39,333 bases of DNA, from positions 1-39,333 of the forward strand of contig NZ_CALXEG010000030.1 of assembly GCF_944387275.1 (NCBI RefSeq), read 5' to 3'. Below, piece by piece: positions 7,151-15,536 of the stretch. The translations under genes were made by a program, and so were the position numbers. The notes beneath the pieces are model-generated. The model had not been told where the DNA came from, did no database searches, and was given only the letters and a program-made list of their open reading frames with translations. Source of the stretch: an uncultured Pseudoflavonifractor sp. (GTDB lineage Bacteria > Bacillota > Clostridia > Oscillospirales > Oscillospiraceae). Numbering within the stretch: the stretch's first letter is position 1; each line of letters starts with the position of its first letter.

Positions 7151-7267
7151 CTATGCGGTTTTGCTCTCCTCCGCCCGCTCCGCCTCTTCCCGCAGGAGGG
7201 CGTACAGGCTGTACGCCTCAGGCAGTCCGGTGGCAAGAAACAGCCGCCACATGGTCTCCCAGTCCAT
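7151..7267 (-). CDS. yqzL: YqzL-like small protein
   Basis: A 38-residue protein, MDWETMWRLFLATGLPEAYS and onward, with the pattern of Bacillus YqzL: short, a W-x-x-F-x-x-TG core, then A-Y-x-x-Y. It lies between era and recO exactly as yqzL does in Bacillus. Its function is unknown in any organism. I choose the ATG at 7267 because GAGGGGG is 8 bases upstream; an in-frame ATG at 7288 has no ribosome site. Small enough to be missed by automatic calling. Confidence 0.7.
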   Translation of the reverse strand: MDWETMWRLFLATGLPEAYSLYALLREEAERAEESKTA

Positions 7268-7365
7268 AATCCAAGCCCCCTCGTCCATAGCTTGGCCCGG
7301 AGCGCCCGGTTTATGAACGGTAAATTTTGCGGCAGAGCGTCGAAAAGGCAAATTTCAAGGCTCTC

Positions 7366-8259
7366 TTACTCGTCCCGGTAGCCGAAGTTCTGGATGAGAT
7401 TCAGATTGTCTCTCCAGTTCTCCTTCACTTTTACCCAGGTCTGGAGGAACACCTTGGTGCCCATGAAGCGCTCGATGTCCTGCCGGGCCAGGGTGGAGAT
7501 CTTCTTGAGCATGGCGCCGCCCTTGCCGATGATGATGCCCTTGTGGGAGTCCTTCTCACAGTAGATGGTGGCGTCCATCTCGATGACCTCATCGTCCCGC
7601 TCCACAAACCGGGTGACCTCTACGGCGGTGCCGTGGGGAATCTCCTTGTCCAGGCACAGGAGCAGCTTCTCCCGGACGATCTCGGCGCACACCTGCCGCT
7701 CGGGCTGGTCGGTGACCATGTCCTCGGGGAAGAGCTGGGGACCCTCGGGCAGGAACTCGCTCAGCACCTGGAGCAGGTCCTCCAGGCCCTCGCCGTTCTT
7801 GGCGGAGATAGGCAGGATGGCGTCGAAGCTGTGCTTCTCGCCGTAGGCCTGCATGACCGCCAGCAGCTCGTCCTTCTTCACGGTGTCGATCTTGTTGATG
7901 ACCAGCACAGAGGGCACGCCCAGGCCCTTGATGCGCTGGATGAGTTCCTCCTCCGGCCCGCCCACATGGGGGATGGGCTCCACCAGCAGCATGACCGCGT
8001 CCACGTCGGCCACGCTGTCCCGCACCACCTTCACCATGTAGTCGCCCAGACGGGTCCGGGCCCGGTGGAGGCCCGGCGTGTCCATAAACACGAACTGGCA
8101 CTCCCCCCGGTTGAGCACGGCGCAGATGCGGTTGCGGGTGGTCTGGGGCTTGTTGGTGACGATGGCGATCTTCTCGCCCACCAGGGCGTTGGTCAGGGTG
8201 GACTTGCCCACATTGGGCCGCCCCACAATGGCGATCATGCCGGATTTTTTGATTTCCAT
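7366..8259 (-). CDS. era: GTPase Era
   Basis: Ribosome-assembly GTPase that binds the 3' end of 16S rRNA and couples 30S maturation to growth; 297 residues, normal length. G1 GRPNVGKS at 13-20, G3 DTPG at 60-63, G4 NKID at 122-125, G5 SAK at 152-154, then a C-terminal KH RNA-binding domain with IIIGKGGAMLKKI at 242-254. The ATG at 8259 follows GAGGA. It is in the same transcript as ybeY, its functional partner in rRNA processing, and is followed by yqzL and recO. Confidence 0.97.
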   Translation of the reverse strand: MEIKKSGMIAIVGRPNVGKSTLTNALVGEKIAIVTNKPQTTRNRICAVLNRGECQFVFMDTPGLHRARTRLGDYMVKVVRDSVADVDAVMLLVEPIPHVGGPEEELIQRIKGLGVPSVLVINKIDTVKKDELLAVMQAYGEKHSFDAILPISAKNGEGLEDLLQVLSEFLPEGPQLFPEDMVTDQPERQVCAEIVREKLLLCLDKEIPHGTAVEVTRFVERDDEVIEMDATIYCEKDSHKGIIIGKGGAMLKKISTLARQDIERFMGTKVFLQTWVKVKENWRDNLNLIQNFGYRDE

Positions 8260-8326
8260 AGGTTATCCTCAACTTTCTTGAGCAATTTTATTCCTATGCG
8301 GCTTGTTTTTTTACAGGCCGCATATT

Positions 8327-8581
8327 TTACTGTTTGTCCTGCTTCTCCAGCAGGGCGCGAATGGCGGAGAGCTCCTCCTTCAGCTCGGAGTGCTCCTTCT
8401 CCCGCTTTTCCCGCTCGGCCGCAGCCGCACCCACCACGATGCCCGGCAGGGCCATGAGGAGAAGCAGCATCACCATCTGGAGCAGGCCGTTTCCCCCGCC
8501 CAGGCCGCTCAGCACCATGAGGATGAGATAACAGAGGGCGACGGAGAGCAATCCTCCGCCGATGATGTATCCGTACCGCAT
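8327..8581 (-). CDS. Small two-helix membrane protein of unknown function
   Basis: 84 residues: two hydrophobic segments (about 5-25 and 32-53, with a GGGNG turn between) followed by a charged helix (EREKREKEHSELKEELSAIR) likely to form a coiled coil in the cytoplasm. I do not recognise the family. It starts 2 bases after the ybeY stop, with AGGAGGGG inside the end of ybeY, so it is surely co-translated. In Bacillus this position between ybeY and era is held by dgkA and cdd; this protein has no diacylglycerol kinase motifs. Confidence 0.7.
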   Translation of the reverse strand: MRYGYIIGGGLLSVALCYLILMVLSGLGGGNGLLQMVMLLLLMALPGIVVGAAAAEREKREKEHSELKEELSAIRALLEKQDKQ

Positions 8582-8583
8582 GA

Positions 8584-9078
8584 TTACCCCTCCTGTCCTC
8601 TGGTGATCCCCAGCTGCTCCAGGATGGCCTCCTCACGCGCCCGCATCTGGGCCTTCATGGGGCCCTCGTCCATGTGGTCGTACCCCAGCAGGTGGAGCAC
8701 CGAATGGACGGCCAGATAGGCCACCTCCCGGCGGGTGCCGTGGCCGTACTCCTCCCCCTGGGCTTTGGCACGCTCCAGAGAGATGACCATGTCCCCCAGA
8801 GGCACCAGTCCGGTGCCCGGGTCGGCGTCCTCCTCGGTGGGATGCTCCCCGGGCCGGAGGTCGAACATGGGGAAGGAGAGCACGTCGGTGGGACGGTCCA
8901 CGTCCCGCTGCTCCAGGTTGATCTGGTGGATGCCCTCGTCGTCGGTGAAGAGCACGTCCACCTCCCAGGGCACCGCCACCCCCTCCGCCTCCAGGGCGGC
9001 GGGAATGACCTGCCGCAGCAGGTCGGCGTAGGGCTCAGCGCCCTCCACCTCAGTCTCAATAATCAGTTCATGGTTCAC
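8584..9078 (-). CDS. ybeY: Endoribonuclease YbeY (16S rRNA maturation)
   Basis: Metal-dependent RNase for 16S rRNA 3'-end maturation and 70S quality control. 164 residues, with the zinc motif HSVLHLLGYDH giving H125, H129 and H135, and the upstream RPTDVLSFPMF block at 62-72. The start is GTG at 9078, with AAGGAGG 7 bases upstream; its GTGA overlaps the stop of the preceding gene by 4 bases. Same operon as phoH and era, the usual Firmicute context. Confidence 0.95.
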   Translation of the reverse strand: MNHELIIETEVEGAEPYADLLRQVIPAALEAEGVAVPWEVDVLFTDDEGIHQINLEQRDVDRPTDVLSFPMFDLRPGEHPTEEDADPGTGLVPLGDMVISLERAKAQGEEYGHGTRREVAYLAVHSVLHLLGYDHMDEGPMKAQMRAREEAILEQLGITRGQEG

Positions 9079-9566
9079 GGAGCATCCTCCTTCTTTTTCT
9101 TTGGGCTGTCCACATGTTCGTCCAGCACCCAGGGCAGGTACAGGGTACAGTCCAGGTCAAAGTGGGGCAGCGGAAATTCCGGCTCCACCGGGAAGGTCTC
9201 GTGGCCCAGTATCATACTACCCCAGGGCAGATTCACCAGCGGCCCCCAATCGGGGCCGTTGTCCTTCCCGGCGGGTCTGTCCAGAATGGTTCCCGCCACA
9301 CGCCAGGAGAGCTCATAGAGCAGCCCCTTCTCCCGCCAGTTCTCCTCGTGGTAGAGCTCGCACACATAGGTGGCCTTCTCCGGCGGGATGGACAGGCTGT
9401 CCAGAATGGCCAGCAACTCCTCCGGCAGCTTCCGCACCCGGGCCAAAGCCACGAAATTGCGGCAGTGGCCGCATTCACAGTCCCAGGGCTCCGCCTGGGC
9501 GTAATAATCCCGTGTGGCGGACTCATCCACCTCCACCGTATAGCCGAACCATTCAAAACGTGTCAC
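9075..9566 (-). CDS. Cysteine-rich cytosolic protein, unrecognised
   Basis: 163 residues, no membrane segment. The visible feature is CECGHCRNF at residues 30-38 (C30, C32, C35), with further cysteines C69 and C140, suggesting a metal site. The C-terminal third contains a W/P-rich stretch and an acidic-lysine tail ([10 protein letters not shown]). I do not recognise the family. It starts at a GTG whose GTGA overlaps the upstream stop and ends overlapping ybeY by 4 bases, so its level is tied to its neighbours and a role near translation or the envelope is possible but unproven. Confidence 0.7.
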   Translation of the reverse strand: MTRFEWFGYTVEVDESATRDYYAQAEPWDCECGHCRNFVALARVRKLPEELLAILDSLSIPPEKATYVCELYHEENWREKGLLYELSWRVAGTILDRPAGKDNGPDWGPLVNLPWGSMILGHETFPVEPEFPLPHFDLDCTLYLPWVLDEHVDSPKKKKEDAP

Positions 9567-10084
9567 TGCCCCATCGCCGCCTCCCTATAGGCCTGGGCGG
9601 CCTCCCAGAACGCTACCGCGTAATAGATGGCCGCCGCAAAGGTGAGCACCAGGCCGGCCAGAGCCAGTCCGGGGACGAAGAAGATCAGCGCGTAGGCCAC
9701 AATGATGCCGCCCAGCATGACCTTCCAGCCCGCCAGAAGTCCGGCGCTCCTCATGTCCCGGTTGTAGACCGCCTCCAGCTCCCGGACGCCCTCCACAATG
9801 CGGTAGGTGACCAGCAGCTGAAGGCAGACCCCCGCGATAGTCAGCGCCACTTCAATAACCGCCATGGCAATTGTCACATTCAAGAGCTGCTTCAGCCACA
9901 TCAGACCGGTAAAGATGGCCGCGCCCACGGTCAGGCTCCTGATGTTCTGGAAAACCTTGCTCTCAGGCACCTCGCCCAGGCCGGACCAGATCAGCAGATA
10001 GCCCACCCAGGCCGGGGTGACACACAGCCGCCCCAGGTTGATGTCAATGAACAGAAACAGCAGCCCCCAGAACATCTTCTTCAT
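9563..10084 (-). CDS. Multi-pass membrane protein, unrecognised
   Basis: 173 residues with an amphipathic/hydrophobic N-terminus ([18 protein letters not shown]) and about four to five membrane spans: near 3-20, 53-75, 76-97, and two between 115 and 165. No catalytic motif is visible. It begins 2 bases after the phoH stop and overlaps the next gene by GTGA. In Bacillus and many Clostridia the HD-domain membrane protein PgpH sits between phoH and ybeY; this protein is far shorter and has no HD motif. Confidence 0.7.
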   Translation of the reverse strand: MKKMFWGLLFLFIDINLGRLCVTPAWVGYLLIWSGLGEVPESKVFQNIRSLTVGAAIFTGLMWLKQLLNVTIAMAVIEVALTIAGVCLQLLVTYRIVEGVRELEAVYNRDMRSAGLLAGWKVMLGGIIVAYALIFFVPGLALAGLVLTFAAAIYYAVAFWEAAQAYREAAMGQ

Positions 10085-10086
10085 GG

Positions 10087-11076
10087 TCAGCGCCCCTCCT
10101 TCTCTCTGGCACGCTTGGCGTTGCGGCGGTTCTCGTCCTCTTCGTATGCCTTGATGATCCGCTGGACAATGACGTGGCGCACCACGTCGGCCTGGCCCAG
10201 CTTGCAGATGGCGATGTCCTCCACGCCGCTCAGCACCCGCATGGCCTCCTTCAGGCCGGAGACCTTGTCGCTGGGCAGGTCGATCTGGGTCACGTCGCCG
10301 GTGATGACGATCTTGGAGCCAAAGCCCATGCGGGTGAGGAACATCTTCATCTGCTCCCGGGAGGTGTTCTGGGCCTCGTCCAGGATGATGAAGCTGTCGT
10401 CCAGGGTGCGGCCCCGCATGTAGGCCAGGGGGGCCACCTCGATGTTGCCCCGCTCCAGGTACTTCTGATAGGTCTCCGGCCCCAGCATCTCAAAGAGGGC
10501 GTCATACAGGGGACGCAGGTAGGGGTCCACCTTGCTCTGCAGGTCGCCGGGCAGGAAGCCCAGCCGCTCGCCGGCCTCCACCGCCGGGCGGGTGAGGATG
10601 ATGCGGTTGACCTGCTTGTCCCGGAAGGCGGCCACCGCCGCGGCCACCGCCAGGTAGGTCTTGCCGGTACCCGCCGGGCCGATGCCCAGGGTGACCAGGT
10701 TCTTCTTGATGGCCTCCACGTACTTCTTCTGGCCGATGGTCTTGGCCTTGATGGGCTTTCCCTTGGCGGTGACGCACAGCACGTCCCGGGCCAGGTCCCC
10801 GATCCGGTCCTCGTTGCCCGACCGGACCAGGGAGATGATATACCGCACGTTCTGCTCGTTGATGGTCTCGCCCCGGGCGGAGAGGGAGATGAGCCCCTGG
10901 ATGGCTTTCACGCCGTACATCACGTTCTCCGCCTCGCCGGACACCTTCAGCTCCCCGTCCCGGCTCACCACCGTGACGCCCAGCTCCCGCTCGATGATGC
11001 GGATATTTTCGTCAAAGGAGCCGAAGATATTGACGGCCTCCTCCATTCGTTCCATGCTTATCGTCTGTTCAATCAA
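10087..11076 (-). CDS. phoH: PhoH family ATPase
   Basis: 329-residue PhoH/PhoL-type P-loop ATPase, thought to act as an RNA-linked ATPase near YbeY; the exact activity is unsettled. Walker A GPAGTGKT at 133-140 and Walker B ILDEAQ at 231-236 are intact. A KH-like N-terminal part (about 14-70, [17 protein letters not shown]) precedes the ATPase. The start appears to be TTG at 11076, with GAGGAG 9 bases upstream; the ATG at 11055 would cut a segment that family members have. It follows yqfD by 21 bases. Confidence 0.93.
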   Translation of the reverse strand: MIEQTISMERMEEAVNIFGSFDENIRIIERELGVTVVSRDGELKVSGEAENVMYGVKAIQGLISLSARGETINEQNVRYIISLVRSGNEDRIGDLARDVLCVTAKGKPIKAKTIGQKKYVEAIKKNLVTLGIGPAGTGKTYLAVAAAVAAFRDKQVNRIILTRPAVEAGERLGFLPGDLQSKVDPYLRPLYDALFEMLGPETYQKYLERGNIEVAPLAYMRGRTLDDSFIILDEAQNTSREQMKMFLTRMGFGSKIVITGDVTQIDLPSDKVSGLKEAMRVLSGVEDIAICKLGQADVVRHVIVQRIIKAYEEDENRRNAKRAREKEGR

Positions 11077-11097
11077 ACTTCTACGCTCCTCGCTGCT

Positions 11098-12348
11098 TCA
11101 GCCTGAAAGGTCTTGGCCCTCCTCTGGCTGGGTTTCGTTTTTCTGTTGTCCCTCATAGGGCACAAACCGCCCGATCTCCTCCCTGCACTCGGCCTGGAGC
11201 CGGACCAGGAGCATGCCGCTCTGTTCCCGGGTGGTAAAGTCCATGGAGACCACCTCTCCCTTCTCCCCCAGGGCGTCCAGCAGGTCTTCCTCCAGCTGCC
11301 CCCGGAGCAGCGCCTCCGCCGCGGCCGGGTCCACCTGGGCGGAGACGGTCTGGTAGGCCCGGACCGTCTCCCTGGTCAGGGACAGGGGCATCTCCTGTCC
11401 GCCGGGCAGACGGGCGGTCCATACGTCGCTTATTTTATCATACCTCTCATAGGAAATGCTACTGTTTCCATAAAAATTGACCCGCCAGCCCAACAGGCTC
11501 AGGGACCAGAAGGACTGCTTCTCTCCGGTGTAGGCCTTGACCTGGGCCGTCAGTGGGATCTCCGCCTCCAGTGTGCGCCAGGTGCGGGCGTACACCCGGC
11601 CCTGGGCCCGCACCTGCCGCCAGCCCAGGTCGATGCCGCTGTACTGCGCCCCCTCCATGTGGATGTTGCCGGTGATGAGCACCTGCCCCTCCACCACCGT
11701 GTCCCCCTCCTCTACGGCGGGCTCGCCTCCCAGCACCTCCACCTGGGTCACAATGCCGGGCACTGCGGCCACCACGTCCCCCAGCTCCGTCTCGTCCACC
11801 ACCTCCGGCGGCTCGATGCGCTCCCGCACCAGCACCTCGGCCACGGTGCCCTTCAGGTTGATGGCGCACCAGGACAGATCATCCAGCTGCAGCAGCAGCT
11901 TCTGGGCCGTGGCCGCCGGGTCAATGCCAGGGCCGTACACCCCCGGGCGCACCCCCAGACGGCGCAGCTCGGTGAGGATCTCCGCCGTGGTGACGGTCTC
12001 ATTGCCCGACACCTCCACGGTGAGCACGAACTGAGACAGCACGCACACAGCCGCCAGGGAGAGCACCAGCCCGGTGAGCAGGGCGTACCGCCTGCGGAAC
12101 CGGGCCAGGAAAAAGGGCACGCCGCCGCTCTTCTGCCGCTTCACCTGGCAGGAGGCCCGCTCCCCCAGGGCCTGGGCCCGTTTGGCGTCACGCCGGGGGA
12201 CGGTGATGGCCACCCGGCCTGTCTCCAGCCACTCCACGGCCCAGAAGGCCACGCCGTTCTGGGCGCACAGGTTCAGAAACCGCTCGGGAAAAGCCCCCTC
12301 CGCCTCCAGGCGCACGCTTCCCCGGAGAAAATTGATCACCTTCTGCAT
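11098..12348 (-). CDS. yqfD: Sporulation protein YqfD
   Basis: Membrane protein made in the mother cell during engulfment and needed for efficient sporulation in Bacillus; the biochemical role is unknown. 416 residues: an N-terminal cytosolic domain (1-85), one membrane span at about 88-110 (YALLTGLVLSLAAVCVLSQF), then a large external part with a POTRA-like start (VEVSGNETVTTAEILTEL). The ATG at 12348 follows GGAGGTGGAG. Immediately downstream of yqfC, the conserved order. Confidence 0.9.
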   Translation of the reverse strand: MQKVINFLRGSVRLEAEGAFPERFLNLCAQNGVAFWAVEWLETGRVAITVPRRDAKRAQALGERASCQVKRQKSGGVPFFLARFRRRYALLTGLVLSLAAVCVLSQFVLTVEVSGNETVTTAEILTELRRLGVRPGVYGPGIDPAATAQKLLLQLDDLSWCAINLKGTVAEVLVRERIEPPEVVDETELGDVVAAVPGIVTQVEVLGGEPAVEEGDTVVEGQVLITGNIHMEGAQYSGIDLGWRQVRAQGRVYARTWRTLEAEIPLTAQVKAYTGEKQSFWSLSLLGWRVNFYGNSSISYERYDKISDVWTARLPGGQEMPLSLTRETVRAYQTVSAQVDPAAAEALLRGQLEEDLLDALGEKGEVVSMDFTTREQSGMLLVRLQAECREEIGRFVPYEGQQKNETQPEEGQDLSG

Positions 12349-12366
12349 GCTCCACCTCCAGCGGCC

Positions 12367-12648
12367 CTATGTCAGGTCCACCCCTTCGATCTCCCCTGTG
12401 ATCAGCAGCTCGCTGGCGTTCATGGCCTTCAGCTCCAGGCCCTTGCCCCGGATCTTCAGGATCAGCTTGCCGCCCGAGACGTGGATCTCCTCGGTGCCGT
12501 AGGCGAGAATCCCCTTGTGGTTCTCCATCCGCAGCTCCCGGCTGCCGGTGATCTCCACCCGGGGCAGCCCGGCCACCACGTCCCCGGGCAGGTCCAGGAC
12601 CTGAGCCGTCTTTTCCAGCAGCCCTTCCCGCTTCTGCCGCTTCTCCAC
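12367..12648 (-). CDS. yqfC: Sporulation protein YqfC
   Basis: 93-residue YabP/YqfC family protein, the partner that precedes yqfD in spore-formers. The sequence contains the typical LDLPGDVVAGLPRVEITG block and repeated G-rich beta strands. I start at GTG 12648 because GAGGAGG is 8-9 bases upstream; the GTG at 12657 would sit directly on that ribosome site. First gene of the operon that runs to recO. No clear sigma-A promoter is seen in the short spacer; in Bacillus this pair is transcribed by sporulation sigma E. Confidence 0.85.
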   Translation of the reverse strand: MEKRQKREGLLEKTAQVLDLPGDVVAGLPRVEITGSRELRMENHKGILAYGTEEIHVSGGKLILKIRGKGLELKAMNASELLITGEIEGVDLT

Positions 12649-12712
12649 CGCGCCCACCTCCTCGTCCTGTTATCCATATGACAGAACCTCGCCCCATTTG
12701 CCTGTCCCATAC

Positions 12713-12740
12713 AAAAAAGGGACGGCCATGGGCCGTCCCT
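12713..12740 (-). terminator. Terminator after cca
   Basis: On the minus strand GGGACGGCC, a 3-base loop and GGCCGTCCC, followed by TTTTTT. Confidence 0.85.
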
Positions 12741-12753
12741 CAGTCTCCCGTCT

Positions 12754-13923
12754 TCACTTCAGCAGTTCCCTCAGCCGCTCCGGGCGGTTGTCCTCCGGGT
12801 GGTCCAGCACGTGGTCCAGCAGCCGGCGCTGGGCCGCGCCGATGTCCGCGCCGCGGTAGCCCATGGCCAGCAGCTCCGCCCCGGACAGCGCCAGGTCCCG
12901 CACCGTCACGCAGTTCCCCTCCGCCAGGGTCTCCCGGAGCGCCTCCCGGTATGCGCCGCCGGTGCGGGCGTCCTCCATGGCAGCGGCGGCCGTACAGGCG
13001 TCCTCCCCCTGCTCCGCCAGGGCCCGGCGCCACGCCGCCCTGTCCCGGGGCATATGCTTCCCCAGCTCCGCCCCGGCGGCGCAGGCGTGGACGGTGCGGC
13101 CGTCCAGACGCAGGGCCCTGAGAAAGTCCCCCGCGTCGGTGATATCCCCCTCGTCCAACAGCAGGGCGCACAGGGCGGCCCACCGCTCCAGCGGACTGGC
13201 GGCCACCCGGTGGAGGGTGGTCAGGTCGGGCTGGGCCTCCGCCCCCACGAAGGGGGACAGCAGCCCCCAGGCGAACAGCCCCTCTCCCCGCTCCGGCCAG
13301 GGCGAGAGCAGGGTCTTCTCCAGCTCGGTGCGCACCCGCTCGGCGGACAGGCGGGCAGTCAGTCCGGCGCTCTTGCGCAGGGCCTCCGCCGTGGCGCTCT
13401 CAATGGCAAAGCCCAGCTGGGCGGAGAACCGCACCGCCCGCAGCATCCGCAGGGCGTCCTCCCGGAAGCGGCGCTCCGGCTCCCCCACGCAGCGGATCAC
13501 CCGGTCCGCCAGATCCCTCCGGCCGCCGAAGGGGTCGATGACCGCCCCGTCCGGCCCCAGGGCCATGGCGTTGATGGTGAAATCCCGGCGGGACAGGTCC
13601 CCCGCCAGGTCGCCGCCAAAGGTCACCGCGTCCGGGTGCCGTCCGTCGGCATAGCCGCTCTCGGCGCGGAAGGTGGTGACCTCCACCCCGCCGTCCTCTG
13701 TCAGCACGGTCACGGTGCCGTGCTTGATGCCGGTGGGCACGGTGCGGTCAAAGAGTGCCATGACCTCCTCCGGCTGGGCGGAGGTGGTCACGTCCCAGTC
13801 CCCTGGAGCGCGCCCCAGCAGCAGGTCCCGGACGCAGCCCCCCACCGGGTAGGCCTCCCGTCCCGCCGCCCGCAGACGGGCGCACAGCGCCGCCACGCCG
13901 CCGGGAATCACACTCGTATCCAT
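12754..13923 (-). CDS. cca: CCA tRNA nucleotidyltransferase / polyA polymerase family
   Basis: Adds or repairs the CCA end of tRNAs. 389 residues of the class II nucleotidyltransferase superfamily. Head domain GGCVRDLLLGRAPGDWDVTT with catalytic D42 and D44; RRDFTINAMAL at 112-122; RREDALRMLRAVRF-like RNA-binding block near 170-185. No HD domain is evident at the C-terminus. The start is ATG 13923, after AAGGTGAGG; a longer frame upstream crosses the promoter region and lacks a ribosome site. Own terminator downstream; promoter probably in the AT-rich spacer shared with murC. Confidence 0.92.
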   Translation of the reverse strand: MDTSVIPGGVAALCARLRAAGREAYPVGGCVRDLLLGRAPGDWDVTTSAQPEEVMALFDRTVPTGIKHGTVTVLTEDGGVEVTTFRAESGYADGRHPDAVTFGGDLAGDLSRRDFTINAMALGPDGAVIDPFGGRRDLADRVIRCVGEPERRFREDALRMLRAVRFSAQLGFAIESATAEALRKSAGLTARLSAERVRTELEKTLLSPWPERGEGLFAWGLLSPFVGAEAQPDLTTLHRVAASPLERWAALCALLLDEGDITDAGDFLRALRLDGRTVHACAAGAELGKHMPRDRAAWRRALAEQGEDACTAAAAMEDARTGGAYREALRETLAEGNCVTVRDLALSGAELLAMGYRGADIGAAQRRLLDHVLDHPEDNRPERLRELLK

Positions 13924-13991
13924 GCGCCTCACCTTCTCTCCGGTATGTTTTCCGCCGTCCGCGTCTATAATGGAGACATATGGAATTGGCC

Positions 13992-14020
13992 TTGCCATTT
14001 TCCTTGGTTCATATTATAAT
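13992..14020 (+). promoter_or_regulatory. Sigma-A promoter of murC
   Basis: TTGCCA (13992-13997), 17-base spacer, perfect TATAAT (14015-14020). On the opposite strand a TATAAT at 14013-14018 with TTGGTC at 14036-14041 could serve cca, so the two promoters would share one AT-rich block. Confidence 0.75.
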
Positions 14021-14084
14021 ATTTTTCCTGGGCAAGACCAAGTATCATTTCATATTATATTTTCAAGAAAAGGGAGTGCTCCCT

Positions 14085-15461
14085 GTGTCTGATTTGAATA
14101 TTCACGATTATTTCGTCCCCGGCTGCCACGCCCATCTGGTGGGCATCGGCGGCGTATCCATGGCCCCCCTGGCCGAGGTGCTCCACGGCATGGGCATGGT
14201 CATCACCGGCTCCGACATGCACGAGAGCGCCACGGTGGAGCATCTGCGCTCCCTGGGCATCCAGGTGGCCATCGGCCACCGGGCCGAGAACCTGAACGGC
14301 GCCAGGCTGGTCATCCGCACCGCCGCCGCCCACAACGACAACCCTGAGATCTCCGGCGCTCACGCCCGGGGCATCCCCGTCTTCGAGCGGGCCCAGGCCT
14401 GGGGCGCCATCATGCGGGGGTACAAGAACGCCCTGTGCATCTCCGGCACCCACGGCAAGACCACCACCACCTCCATGTGCACCCACATCGCCATGGCCGC
14501 CCAGGCCGACCCCACGGTGATGATCGGCGGCACCCTGCCCCTGCTGGGGGCTGGCCACCGGGTGGGCCGGGGCGACACCATCATCCTGGAGAGCTGCGAA
14601 TACTGCGACTCCTTTCTCTCCTTCTTCCCCACCGTGGCGGTGATCCTGGACATCGAGGCCGACCATCTGGACTTCTTCAAGGACCTGGCGGACGTGGAGC
14701 ACTCCTTCCGCACCTTTGCCGACCTGGTGCCCGAGGACGGCGTCATCGTGGCCAACCGGGACGACGAGAACACCATGCACACCCTGGAGGGCGAGACCCG
14801 GCCCATGGTCACCTTCGGCCTGGAGGAGGGCGACGTCCACGCCGCCAACCTGACCTGGAACCGGGGCCTGCCCACCTTTGATATCATCTGGAAGGGCCAG
14901 CCCTTTGCCCATGTGTCCCTCCGGGTGCCCGGGGTGCACAACGTGAAGAACGCCCTGGCCGCCGCCGCGTCCGCCATTGTGCTGGGCATGCCCGCCAAGG
15001 CGGTGGAGGACGGCCTGTCCGCCTTCCGGGGCGCCGCCCGCCGCTTTGAGCACAAGGGCAGCTACCACGGCGCCGAGGTCTACGACGACTACGCCCACCA
15101 TCCCGGCGAGCTGAAGGCCCTCTTCGCCGCCGCCAGAAGCCTGGGCTATGATCGGATCATCTGCGCCTTCCAGCCCCACACCTACTCCCGCACCAAGGCC
15201 CTGTTCGACGACTTCGTCCAGGTCCTCCAGGAGCCGGACGTGACCCTGCTGGCCGAGATCTTCGCCGCCCGGGAGGACAACACCATCGGCATCTCCTCCC
15301 GGGACCTGGCCGAGCGCATCCCCGGCTCCCGGTACTTCGCCACCCTCCCCGAGGTGACCGACGCCCTGGCCCAGCTTGCCCGCCCCGGCGACCTGATCCT
15401 CACCGTGGGCGCCGGCGACATCTACACCGCCGGCGAGGCCCTGGTCCAGCGCCAGGACTGA
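14085..15461 (+). CDS. murC: UDP-N-acetylmuramate--L-alanine ligase
   Basis: Peptidoglycan precursor ligase adding the first amino acid, L-alanine, to UDP-MurNAc with ATP; cytosolic. 458 residues, normal length. N-terminal UDP-binding GIGGVSM near 20-26, ATP loop GTHGKTTT at 121-128, central ESCEY and DIEADHLD blocks, and the C-terminal YDDYAHHP motif. I start at GTG 14085, 8 bases after AGGGAG; the longer frame includes the promoter. Stand-alone gene, not in a mur cluster. Confidence 0.95.
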   Translation: MSDLNIHDYFVPGCHAHLVGIGGVSMAPLAEVLHGMGMVITGSDMHESATVEHLRSLGIQVAIGHRAENLNGARLVIRTAAAHNDNPEISGAHARGIPVFERAQAWGAIMRGYKNALCISGTHGKTTTTSMCTHIAMAAQADPTVMIGGTLPLLGAGHRVGRGDTIILESCEYCDSFLSFFPTVAVILDIEADHLDFFKDLADVEHSFRTFADLVPEDGVIVANRDDENTMHTLEGETRPMVTFGLEEGDVHAANLTWNRGLPTFDIIWKGQPFAHVSLRVPGVHNVKNALAAAASAIVLGMPAKAVEDGLSAFRGAARRFEHKGSYHGAEVYDDYAHHPGELKALFAAARSLGYDRIICAFQPHTYSRTKALFDDFVQVLQEPDVTLLAEIFAAREDNTIGISSRDLAERIPGSRYFATLPEVTDALAQLARPGDLILTVGAGDIYTAGEALVQRQD

Positions 15462-15485
15462 GCACGCCTGAAACGCAGAAAATGG

Positions 15486-15521
15486 CCCTCTGCCCGGAAC
15501 AGTTGTGTTCCGGGCAGAGGG
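15486..15521. terminator. Terminator between murC and the DUF4179 gene
   Basis: 16-base perfect arms (CCCTCTGCCCGGAACA and complement) around GTTG, then TCTTATTGTT. It suits murC and may also serve the convergent gene. Confidence 0.85.
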
Positions 15522-15536
15522 TCTTATTGTTATGGG

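Noticed and set aside
12649-12753. Sigma E promoter for yqfC
   Set aside because: CATATGGAT near 12675 slightly resembles a sigma E -10, but no convincing -35 is found.
13980-14084. N-terminal extension of MurC
   Set aside because: It is AT-rich, contains the promoter -10, and family members begin near the GTG at 14085.
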